A stretch of 64,000 bases of DNA. Origin: Scilla litardierei. Taxonomy: Eukaryota; Streptophyta; Magnoliopsida; Asparagales; Asparagaceae. The notes below the pieces were generated by a model. The model was not told the origin of the DNA, made no database searches, and saw only the letters and a program-made list of their open reading frames with translations. This document shows positions 19,461 through 28,857 of this stretch, piece by piece; the first letter of the stretch is position 1, and each line of letters begins with the position of its first letter. The position numbers were made by a program, and so were the translations under genes. The stretch lies in NCBI GenBank assembly GCA_030789695.1, contig CM061133.1, forward strand, positions 92,975,248 through 93,039,247, in the 5' to 3' direction.

Positions 19461-21389
19461 ATCAGATCCTGATCCTTTTGAAGCAGCAGTAGTAGCAGCA
19501 GCATGCACAACCCCCACCACCATCTCTACCCATACTGGGAGGTGATGGTTCTGGGCTTGAGTAAGCATCTGATTGTGAAGCCTGATATATTTTACTCCTG
19601 TCTCTCCCCATATTTTTGTATGCCCCGATGTCTTCATCTTTTTAGGGCACCAAATATTCCATCTAGGGGAGAGTATCTTTTGACCATTTTTGCATACATA
19701 TCATCATATCGATGCATGCTTTACTTGCATTTAGTTATTATCTATCATATAGTTGCATTATGATTTTCTTTTATTATCTTCCTTTTATTTTGCATCATTT
19801 TAGCATCAACACCCACCCACCCATATCTTCTATTTCCATGTGCCACACTTTGCACATTGAGGACAATATGATGTTTAGCTTGGGTGGTAATTGTTCTCAC
19901 ACACTTTTATTTTTACTTTTATTTCATTTTTCGTCATTTTCACTTATTTCCACATCTTTTTCATTTATTATTTACTTTTTACCATGCATCATATTTTCTT
20001 TACTTTTGGAGTGCTTGCATGTGTATATAGTTAGTTTTTACTTTATCCTTATTTCATTTACTTTCTTTGCTAGAAATGAATTCGATATGATGAATTAAGT
20101 TTGAAAATCACTTTACATGTGCACAGATCCTTTCGCCACACTATTGTCTTTATTTCTAATGTTATTTACGATATATTTGTATACACTTGAGAAAAAGAAC
20201 TTTCAATGTGAACTTGAGTGTTTATGAACGAATTTTAACGTTGACATGTCAAGGAAGTACATTATTGTATACTATTTATAGACACACCAAGATTCACACA
20301 TTGACTGCATTTTATATGGAGTACTGCTTTCATGTCTATATCACTTCTTATCTGCATAAATTGTGTGTGAAATCTTTGGGTTGAATGAAATAAATGTCAT
20401 TTGATATGAGTAGGTTAGTCTGCTTTTAGAAATTAAACAGAGTAGAAGACATTACCCTGTCGAAGTAGTTATGCACATACAAAGAGTGAATCGAGTGATA
20501 TCATTTATTCTTTCTCCACATATCTTGAACATATTTCTATACTTACAATCATGGGAAATTCTCCCCTAGAGTGATTTTTATTTCAGCATCCTTTCCAATT
20601 CACCAAAAAGCCAAAAGCACCAAAATCCCAAAAACACAAAAAAATCTACATATCAATGAGTCTTGTGTATATATGGAAAAGAAAAAACGAAAAAAAGGAG
20701 AAGAAAAAGAAAAAGAAAAATACAAGAAAAGAAAAGAAAAAGATATAACAAATATATGCGTGTATACACAAGCTCCTATCTTGTAAGTACCTTTTCTTTT
20801 CTTCTCCTTCATGGAGCTACAATTTTTGGGAAAAGCCGTTCTCTTGATATTTGATGCCATTACACCTATAGATAAGCTGGGGGGGGGGGGGGAATCCAAT
20901 GATGAGTGAGAGAGTGATTACTTATATGTGCATGACTACCAAAGCTAGGTAATCTCTAATACTTAGGAAGATGACTTTGATTATAACGCTGCTATAAGTA
21001 GAAAAATGGACATTAAATTTATAAAACCATATCTTTCTATTCTTGTTGTTTGAATTGTGTGTTGTTTCTTATACTCCAAGTAGAAGCAGTCAATTGAAAA
21101 GTGTGTTGGCTAAGAGCATGTATACCGTTTTTTATATGTTAGATGATGATTAATGTTAAAAGGATTTCATATCTCACAAAATTCATGTTATTCACAGTTT
21201 TAATATCAAGTGTGCCGAATATGAAATGAAGTTGAAATAAAAACAATAGTATGTTTAAATTATTTGTTGGTGCACTTTGATAAATGAATTCAAGTTATAA
21301 TAGAAAGATCTAGTAATCCCCTTCCTTTGCTTTCTTTTCTACTTTTTAACTTTCTTTATTTTTATTTATCAGGTTCGCTTTTTAATTAT
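19461..21389 (+). other. 3' untranslated region of element D
   Basis: No coding region supported. In order it contains a weak AGGA-loop hairpin plus AGCTTGGGTGG (19856-19887), a T-rich stretch (about 19880-20070), an A/G-rich tract (about 20678-20745), the palindrome GTGTATACAC near 20760, and AAGCT followed by 14 G residues (20874-20892). This order parallels A, B and C. The T-rich stretch yields a long hydrophobic frame at 19712-20098, which I treat as compositional. Confidence 0.6.
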
Positions 21390-21428
21390 CTTCCTTGAGG
21401 ACGAGTAAGAGGTAAGCTAAAGGGATTT
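21390..21428 (+). other. AGGA-loop hairpin and polypurine tract (element D)
   Basis: CTTCCTTG-AGGA-CGAGTAAG at 21390-21409 forms an imperfect stem (one G-U pair, one mismatch). AAGCTAAAGGGATTT follows and runs into the 3' LTR at 21429. It corresponds to the unit before the 3' LTR in A, B and C. Confidence 0.75.
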
Positions 21429-21723
21429 TGATATGCTCATATTTTACACTTTATTCTTGCATATTTTCATGTCATATCGATTGCCATATTGCATATTTCA
21501 AGCTTAAACGACAATTTCTCGATGAATTTCATTATTTCTATGTTTTATTGGATTTTCAGGAAATATAGAGCAATCAGGAGCAAATTGAAGCTATGAGCAT
21601 ATGCACGCGTGTCGGAGCATCAGTGGCTATGACGCTGAGGAGCTTATGGTGCTAGAAGAGAAGAAGAAGTTAGATGAAGAGAAGAGAAAGAAGGAAAGAA
21701 GAATGAGAAAGAGTTAAAGAATC

Positions 21724-22050
21724 AGCTCGCTCGACCAAGTGGAGTGATCCAGTCGACCGAGTGAGGCTGACAACAACCCAGACCAAACCATAAAGCATAT
21801 CAAAGCCACTCGACCGAGTAAGAAAACTCACTCGATCAAGTGAGGCAATCGGCCAAACCCTGAGACTATTGGCCAAATCCATCTCCTGCTAGAGCAACTG
21901 ACTTGGTCGAGTGAGACTTTCACTTGACCGAGTGAATCGATCACTCGACAGAGTGAAGAGAAGAAACAGAACGCTGATTTTTGAAGTTTCTACCGGAGAT
22001 CCAATTCGACCAAGTATGGAATCTCACTTGACCGAGTGAGCCGGTGGCCA
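21724..22050. repeat. Cluster of CACTCGACCGAGTG dyad sites, LTR (element D)
   Basis: About eight sites, several degenerate (for example GACCGAGTGA, CACTCGACAGAGTGA), occur in 330 bp. The motif is that of the internal D cluster and differs from those of A/C and B. The TATA box lies about 70 bp downstream on the plus strand. Confidence 0.85.
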
Positions 22051-22120
22051 GATTTTGGGAGTTAGGTTATAATTCGGGTTTTGGGTATTTTGGTTAGCTT
22101 ATTCTTAGGGTTTTGCACTT

Positions 22121-22130
22121 GTATAAATAG
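22121..22130 (+). promoter_or_regulatory. TATA box of the D LTR
   Basis: GTATAAATAG follows the dyad cluster, giving the expected start of the LTR transcript near 22155. Confidence 0.65.
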
Positions 22131-23130
22131 AGAATAATGTAGTCGTCACTGGAGAGAGGCGAGACGACAAAAGACAAGGAAAATTTGATTTTTATTTTCT
22201 TTTGCTATTGATTGGAGAAGCTAGTTCATAATTTTCTCTTATTGATTCGAAGCTTTGGAGAACATTGGTTTGCCTAAACTTTGATTTACTTGTTTTTAAT
22301 GAATATTTCTTATTAAGATCTCTTTCCTACGATGAATTCTATTGTTTCTATGAATCTTATTGCATTGATCATATTGATTAGTGCGTAATTTCTTTGCTCT
22401 ATGGCAAAAGGATGAACCCTAAATGTCTAGCAATTGATATGTGAAATTTATTGAAACCCATGTTGCTAAACTTGTTTTAAGGTTAGATTATGGTATTGAC
22501 TACAGATAGCTAGCGATTTCTACTTAGATCTTGAGAGCTCGAGAGAGGATATTGATCTATAGGAAGCTCTAAATATTTGATGTAGACTTATATTTTGAAT
22601 ATCCTAAATTTAGTGCATAAGAGTGACCAAAGCTAGCATCTTTATTATACTTCTAAGATTATATTTGTCTGTACGAAGGTAAGATGGATACGAACCATCA
22701 TAATCTAGATTTGAACTCATGTCGCGCGACATGGACTTGAGTAAGAATTGAATTATATTGTCGATCTTAATGCTAATAATTCAACTAGGCTTACACGAGA
22801 GCGATGCTCTAGCTTGAGTTATTTTAGGCTTATGTAGCACGAGAGCGTGCACCGGTTCACAACATAGTTGCAACAATTTTACCCTAAACCAAGTTTTAGT
22901 AATTAGGAGTTTATATTAACATTGAGACCCGAAAATTTATAGTGGGGATTCCCTAGTCCTAGACATTTTTATTAATTGAATTACAACCGACATCTTTCCA
23001 CATCTGTGATACACATTCCTACACCTACATTCACAATCTTTGCTATATCCGGATAACCAAGATAATACCAATCGCATCCCCGTGTTTTATACCCGCTCAC
23101 CACGTAACTGTGCGCTTGAGGTAAACCTAC

Positions 23131-23904
23131 ATTGTTTTCTGACCACATCCAGACATGATAATGATACAGTGCGCATGTACTCAGAGAACATGTTCAAAGG
23201 ATGACTCACCAAGAAGCTTTTTTATAGTACACATACTTATATTATTAATAGTTGCTCTTAATTGACAATTAATGTATGTTAGTCTTTAGACCTGAAACGC
23301 GCTAAATAACTTTGCATGTGCGAGGGTTATGCATTGGCTTTTACTAACCAATGACGAATGTGATCATTACTAGGTACTAGTTTGGTACAGTCCAAAGTGT
23401 GCAAAGGGAGTTGGTAGTCAAGATGAGATTCGTCGCCTATGTTATACAGTGAGTTAGTATGAATCCATAACAAATCCTTGGCCAAAGTAGAATGGATAAA
23501 ATTAATAGCGTAATAAGTTTGATCCATCATTGACTATGATAACATATACAAGACACGTGACATGAAAGTGTTATTAGGGTTTAATATATTTCCATATCCT
23601 TGACAACTTAGCATCATAGTTATGACGAACAGGCCAGACTTCATAGTTGATATCGTTTACATGCCTAAATTTTCATTAGAGGAAAGTTCAAGATTATACC
23701 AACATGATAATTATGATATTATAACAGGCGAGCTTCACACACACACACACAACACACACAGAGATTCAATATTGTTCCTTTGACATAATCGTAGAGTACA
23801 ATTTAGTCAATGCTAAAGTAGGAATTAGGCTTTTAGAGTCGTCCAAAGATATTGATTCATCACGATAATTGAAGAAAAATAACATGAAATATGTGAGATA
23901 TAAA
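23131..23904. other. Unassigned AT-rich sequence left of element B
   Basis: No coding region or recognisable repeat apart from a short (CA)n run at about 23738-23758. It is part of the site into which B inserted, so it was once contiguous with 34294 onward. It may be old LTR sequence, possibly of F, but I cannot show that. Confidence 0.4.
23900..23904. other. Target-site duplication ATAAA, left copy (element B)
   Basis: ATAAA directly precedes the TGACGCACC terminus of B and recurs at 34289-34293 directly after the other terminus. Confidence 0.85.
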
Positions 23905-25582
23905 TGACGCACCCGAAACCTACACCTAAATTCCACCTAGCGGTGTCACGGTCGCTAGGCGTAGTATGGCTCCTAGGTGTCAATTCCGGGCTCTATTCGC
24001 AAGCGGACGGTGTCAAATTATAGTATAAAAGATGTCGAATCCCACAGGGATGATGACAGTGTATTTGAAGTCTCAGATTATTTTTAGATGTCGAAGGTGA
24101 GATAGCAGTCGGGTTGAAAGGATTGGTTTTGGTGGTGTTGTTGATTCAATAATAAAGAGAACTAAGGTTTTAGGGATCACCGCTAAGATCGTCGGAGATC
24201 GATGTCGGAATGGGATCCTTATGTTGCATTAGGTTTAGGGGATTAATCTCTCAATTCATACCACTCTCATGGGTTAGAATTTCGAGGTATTTCGGTGGCT
24301 CTCATTGACATAATGGCGGTAGCCGTCAATGTAGCGATATAGTTCGTCGGTGGATCCCCTCAAGGCACGAGCCGGGCAAGGTCACGAGCGTTGGTTAGAT
24401 CCACTGATTTCCCTATTCGAGTCCAAAGGATACCCCTTAAGCTCATCAATTCCACAGACAGTGGGCATGATCTCAGTGCGGGTTATCCTAGGGATTCGGA
24501 AGGATCGACCGAAATACTCCCCTTTATTCCCAATTCAACCTAGAGATCCATATCTACATCTTTCTCCTAAAGTCTTAGGGCTAGCCCATCAACCCTAGAG
24601 GATGCTACTCACACATGGTGATTTTAACGAGCAAAAACGTGATTTTTATCGAGGAAAACATTATAGCGATTGAAACAATTGAGAATCGAATAACGTACAC
24701 GCTGAAGACGAAGAAGAACATTAGCAAATAGTGATCTAAAGAAATCCCAAAGATTCCAGAATGCAAGAGCAATAGATCGCGCCAAAAAGAATTCAATACT
24801 CCAAGCAAAATAGGTTTGGATCTACAAAAATTGTTTCCAGTCTCACCTCCTCTCCAAACGCCATTCCAAAAATTAACAAAAAGAACGAACTCCCCAAACG
24901 ACATCCTCAGATCCGCACTTCACTCCATTGCGAGCATCAGACGGCTAAGAAAAATTTCCAAAAATGGCCTCCATTGTTGTCGAGCAGAGGCTTGCTCGGT
25001 GGGCTGCTCGGTCGAGCAGCCATCTTGCTCGGTCGAGCTCGTCAGTAAGTCGGGCTTCTCTAAAAAATGCCACTCTGTCTGCTCGGCCCGAGTCAGATTT
25101 TCTCGGTCGAGCAGCCAACTGACTCGGTTGCAATGGTCCTGCTCGGTCGAGCAGGATGTAGATGGTGAGCTTCGAAGATGGAAGCTACTCGACCGAGCAC
25201 TATACTGCTCGATCGAGCAGGATGCGTATCAGGTCTCATTCATTGGCGGTGTATCTGCTCGACCGAGCAGCTGCTCTACTCGGTCGAGTCACCTGATAGC
25301 TCCTCCTCTCTTCTTGCTCTCTCCTCCACTCCTCACATGGCTTCCAAAACTCGGCGAACTCCTGTAGAACTTCGCCAACGGGCTCCAAGGCATGCCGGAT
25401 GTGTCCATATCCAAAATAGGTCATGAATCGCTCCAAAATCCCTGAAAATCCATAAAACTCTACGAAACTTGAATATAGCGTTAGAATTGTAATATCGTAG
25501 GAAAATGCAGGATTTGGATGCGAATATGGCATGAAATGCAATGGCATGATGCTATGAAAAGATGTAAAATATGGACACATCA
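23905..25582 (-). repeat. 3' LTR of element B (left copy)
   Basis: 1678 bp from TGACGCACCC to GACACATCA. It is colinear with 32841-34288 but about 230 bp longer, mainly because it keeps the full dyad cluster at 24981-25300. I saw no clear TATA box beside that cluster. Confidence 0.9.
24981..25300. repeat. Cluster of GCTCGGTCGAGC dyad sites in the B 3' LTR
   Basis: Roughly ten sites with consensus CTGCTCGGTCGAGCAG. The best, 25002-25021, has perfect 9-bp arms (GGCTGCTCG and CGAGCAGCC) around GT. Others include GCTCGACCGAGCA near 25190 and CTGCTCGATCGAGCAG near 25206. Most of this cluster is missing from the other LTR. Confidence 0.88.
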
Positions 25583-25621
25583 AAATCCACCAAGCTTACC
25601 TCTTACTCGTCCTCGAGGAAG
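25583..25621 (-). other. Polypurine tract and AGGA-loop hairpin (element B)
   Basis: On the sense strand CTTCCTCG-AGGA-CGAGTAAG (one mismatch) is followed by AGCTTGGTGGATTT, which abuts the 3' LTR at 25582. Confidence 0.8.
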
Positions 25622-27387
25622 ACGAATACTAGGTACGACGGGAGATAAACAAAAGGAAATAAAAATAAAAGAGAATAGAGATGGATGGAGGGTGCTAAGA
25701 TTGTTCAATCAGATCTCAAGCCTCAGCAGTATGTCACGATGCTTCGAATGGTAAAAACACATGCTAATGGTATTTTAAAGTTCTACTAATCATATGTCTA
25801 GCATGCAATAGAGATGAAAATAGGGATCTTCTAAAATAATGCGGTCAACTCATATCAATCTCATGCAATCTATAGAGTCTAGTATAAAAAGAGTTAGAAA
25901 TGCACTTTTCAATCAATAGATACAAGTGGAGCATATAGAGATCACATAAGCATTTAATAAAGAATGAAAAGGAATCATGCTATTCAAATATTCATTTCGA
26001 ATCATGAAAAATCTCCAAAAACTAAAGTATATCGTAAAGTTCAAGCATTATCTAATCTCCCCGTTGTGCACCATCTTCACTCTAATGTTATACTCCCTCA
26101 TATGATCGATTGGTTCACCCTAAGCTTAGCTTGAGGCGTCACATCTAGGAATAGGATATGAAAGTTTTTGTCTTTTCCCAAGTAATTGTGATAGCTTCTA
26201 ATAAAAGGATATAAAACAATTTTATTTCTTTCTTTTCTTTCTTTTTCTTTTCTTTTTCTCTTTTCACATTTTTTTCTCCCCCCCTTTTTTTCTTTTTTGA
26301 TTTTATTTAAAAGCTATTTTTTTCTTTTGGGATTTTTGGGAAGTAAGATACGGTAAGGGTAGCTGTAGGGATGTGAAACCAACTGATATGTAGAGAATCA
26401 TAAAGATATGTGAAGAAGGAAAATAATAAATCACTCGGTTCACTGATAAGAGGTGCACAACGATTCAATAAGATATTACTCTAATTAAACTCATAACTAG
26501 CATGGATATTTTCATTCATCTAGATGAATACTGAAAAGCACGCAGTGATAATCACAATAACATCAAGCATGCAAACAGAAGTGAATGAGATAGCAATCAG
26601 ATGCTCCAAGTGTTCTAATGATGCGTGAACCTAGGTGCATTACCCAACAAAGCCCATACTAGATACTATTTCATGCATTTGATTTTCAATTCATACCAAG
26701 CATTAATTTAGATAGATTAGCAAAAGAATATGCTAGCATATAGATAGTAAAACTGAAACTACCCTAAATAGCATGTCATTAAATAATGAGCATCGTGAGT
26801 AGCTACTAGGGGCAACGAGAAGTATCATCATGCATAACAGTCTCAGCAAAAAGAAAAAGGGTGGAGAAAATAAGAAAATGAAAAAAGGATGCATGCATGG
26901 CAAGAATGGAAAACGTGATGCTGAATGAGAAAAAGATAAAAAGGTGGAAAATAGGTGGAGAAGTAAACTAAAAAGCTGAAAAGGAAGGAGAATATAAAAG
27001 GAAAATGAAAAATAAAGTGATAGCGCTCATCCCCCAAGCTAAACCAGCAGTGTCCTCACTGCTGAGAAAACGCTAGTGTGCGGGACATGATGCTAAATAG
27101 GGTGGGTGGGTTAAAAAATAAAACTGTGCAGAGGAAGTAAAACATGATAGTATGCAATGATGAAGAAAAATGATGCATATGTATGGAATGATGCATGGCG
27201 GGTCCTCTCCCAAGCTGTGTAAGATCCGAGCCCCGAAGAGACAGATGGGCATAGTATAATATGAGGGAGGCAAAAAGTGGATAGGGACAACATCAAGCAG
27301 AGGCACCACCCTCTGGAGGTGGTGATGGGTCCCTCTGCTGTGGACCAGAAAATATGGGGGTGGATGTGGCTTGATAGGTGAGTCAGT
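25622..27387 (-). other. 3' untranslated region of element B
   Basis: No coding region supported. It contains a sense-strand A/G-rich tract (about 26335-26221), a T-rich stretch (about 27010-26840), a perfect AGGA-loop hairpin with AGCTTGGGGG (27064-27029) and a block near 27297-27325 (GAGGCACCACCCTCTGG) that matches C at 59107-59123. A further AGCTTGGGGG lies at 27774-27786, upstream of the second frame. Confidence 0.65.
27029..27064 (-). other. Internal AGCTTGGGGG plus AGGA-loop hairpin (element B)
   Basis: CAGCAGTG-AGGA-CACTGCTG is a perfect 8-bp stem. AGCTTGGGGGAT follows on the sense strand. The arms differ from those of C (TTGCATTG/CAATGCAA), yet pairing is kept in both, which is covariation. 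Confidence 0.8.
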
Positions 27388-27660
27388 TTACCAGTGCCTA
27401 ACTAGGTTGCGGAGACGTGGGAGGTCCTGTTCAATGACCTGATCGCTCTGGTCAGTGTCACAGAAGGTGACGTCATATGATGCGTTGTCGATATGCAGAC
27501 GCTCAGGAGGGGTTGGGGTGTTGATTGGCAGAGGTGAAGTGATGGATGATTTGCCACAATATGGTCTTGTGTGGGTGAGCATGTACGACACGTGCATCAA
27601 TAGGCCTAGGGTTTGGTGTGCCGGTGCCAGCGTTGTGGCTCTTGTACGGTGTGGCGGCAT
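27388..27660 (-). CDS. Short second reading frame of element B (MPPHRTR..., unknown function)
   Basis: An open frame of 90 codons starting MPPHRTRATT. The C-terminal half (LHIDNASYDVTFCDTDQ then VIEQDLPRLRNLVRHW) aligns with the second frame of C (VYIGDAEYEVSFHEDDQ then SVERDLHVLQSLIRH). C has an extra segment between the two blocks. The N-terminus is basic and then threonine/proline-rich. It sits downstream of the internal dyad cluster, like the second frames of A, C and D. I recognise no known family. The conserved block in two diverged elements argues for a real protein; a truncated form of a longer Athila second protein is the alternative. Confidence 0.5.
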   Translation of the reverse strand: MPPHRTRATTLAPAHQTLGLLMHVSYMLTHTRPYCGKSSITSPLPINTPTPPERLHIDNASYDVTFCDTDQSDQVIEQDLPRLRNLVRHW

Positions 27661-28204
27661 CTTGCAAGCGGTATAAAAGCATGTGGTAGTACGTAAAGTA
27701 TATATGGGAAAGAATGTACCGACAAGAATGAGGCGGTGATTCTATCGGTCACATGACTGCTGCTGATCGGGAGTATCCCCCAAGCTGCTCCTAGAATCGC
27801 CCTTCTTTTTAGACGCCATGTACCTGAAATAATAGAGAGTAATGTCAGGTGAGGAGAACTAATGTGCAGAGATCGACCGAACGGTAGTCTTGCTCGATTC
27901 AGGCTTAGGGGGTATTGGGGGAGGGGGTTGGGAAAGGCGGAGGGGGGAGGAACTGGAGGAGGAGGAGAGAGAGAGAGATAGAGATTTGAGTGAAAGTGGG
28001 GGGGAATAGGTTAACCGGCGTTGGGGAAAGAGGGGTGGTTGGAGGCGGCGGTTGTGGGTTGCCGACTAGATCGAGTAGGTGGGGGTAGCTCGAGAGATGA
28101 TTAGGGTAGGATCACTGAGGGTAAGGGTTAAAGGATGGGTTAGGGTGAGTAAATAGCTCAAACCCAAACCCGGCTTAGAATGGGACCCATAATCAACCAG
28201 CATG
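27661..28204 (-). other. Region between dyad cluster and second frame (element B)
   Basis: No gene. It would be the leader of a second-frame transcript. It contains AGCTTGGGGGATA at 27774-27786 (sense strand) and a purine-rich (G/A) stretch on the plus strand near 27900-28030. No clear TATA box was seen; GCTATTTACTC near 28150 is a weak candidate. Confidence 0.45.
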
Positions 28205-28640
28205 CGACTCGGTCCGAGCAATCTGATTGCTCGGTCGAGCTGGCTACTGAGATAAATCAGGATACAATTTAAATACTCTCGCAGCTTGCTCGGTCAAGCA
28301 GAGTTCACTCGGGGTGAGCAAGTGTCTCTGTTTCTTGACATGATCTCCTATCTTGGTCGAGCAATTGGTTACTCGGGCGAGCAAAGTGTTACTCGACCGA
28401 GCAGATGTTGCTCTGGCCGTGTAGACAAAACGTCGTTTCTTCTTTATTTTGGCGAGCCTGTGCTGCTCGACCGAGCAGGTGGCTGCTCGAACCGAGCAAA
28501 GGCTGCTCGGGCCGTGTAGACAGAATGACGTTTTCTTGCTCTTTTCTCGTGCCTGCGCTACTCGACCGAGCAGAGTGGCTGCTCGGTCGAGTCACCTGCG
28601 CTACTTGATCGAGCAGATGGTTGCTCGGTCGAGTCACCTG
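28205..28640. repeat. Cluster of GCTCGGTCGAGC dyad sites, internal (element B)
   Basis: About fourteen sites, intact or degenerate, occur in 435 bp: for example GCTCGGTCGAGC near 28229, CTCGACCGAGCAG near 28393 and 28467, and CTGCTCGGTCGAGTC near 28578. The motif matches the B LTR cluster. It lies between the end of pol and the second frame. Confidence 0.88.
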
Positions 28641-28824
28641 TGACTCTTCCATTCAGCTGTTTTGCTGTTCTCCTTCCAGCTCTCTCTTCCATTAAGAACA
28701 TCAATTTGTGTACCCCTTACCTATCAACCTGCAGAAAAGGAAGGCGCATTTATTTGGTTTCCCAGATTAGATAAAACAAAGAAAAGCATAAAAAGAAAAC
28801 AAAAAATGAGAGATGTAAAAAGTC

Positions 28825-28846
28825 GGGTTGCCTCTTGATAAGCGCT
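28825..28846 (-). other. Conserved AGCGCTT...GAGGCAACCC motif (element B)
   Basis: On the sense strand AGCGCTTATCAAGAGGCAACCC lies just after the end of pol. It corresponds to motifs in A, C and D, here with AAGAGG in place of GGGAGG. Confidence 0.7.
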
Positions 28847-28857
28847 CATTTTGAGTC

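Larger units (their letters stand above)
6079..23130 (+). mobile_element. Element D: 5'-truncated Athila-type element, split by element A
   Basis: D consists of 6079-7029 and 17492 to about 23130; element A occupies 7030-17491. In sense order it contains the end of gag, protease, a post-protease tail, the GCGCTT/GGGAGG motif, a dyad-site cluster, a remnant of a second reading frame, hairpins, a polypurine tract and a 3' LTR from 21429. The 5' LTR and most of gag are missing, and the break abuts S at 6078/6079. No reverse transcriptase or integrase is present between protease and 3' LTR. Many stop codons show it is an old, dead copy. The right end is not resolved. Confidence 0.65.
21429..23130 (+). 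repeat. 3' LTR of element D (right end tentative)
   Basis: The LTR starts TGATATGCTC directly after the polypurine tract. It contains a dyad cluster (21724-22050) followed by TATA box GTATAAATAG (22121-22130), the same order as in A and C. The partner 5' LTR is missing, so the right end cannot be fixed. By length analogy with A and B it should lie between 22930 and 23130; CCTACA near 23130 is one candidate. Confidence 0.6.

Noticed and set aside
20879..20892. G14 run as a G-quadruplex element
   Set aside because: It extends one of the AGCTTGGGGG tracts in a dead copy. A single homopolymer expansion is the simpler explanation.
24816..25367. A 183-codon plus-strand frame in the B LTR
   Set aside because: It spans the dyad-site cluster, where CTCGGTCGAG repeats read as Ser/Arg/Val-rich sequence. 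It is lost in the other LTR.
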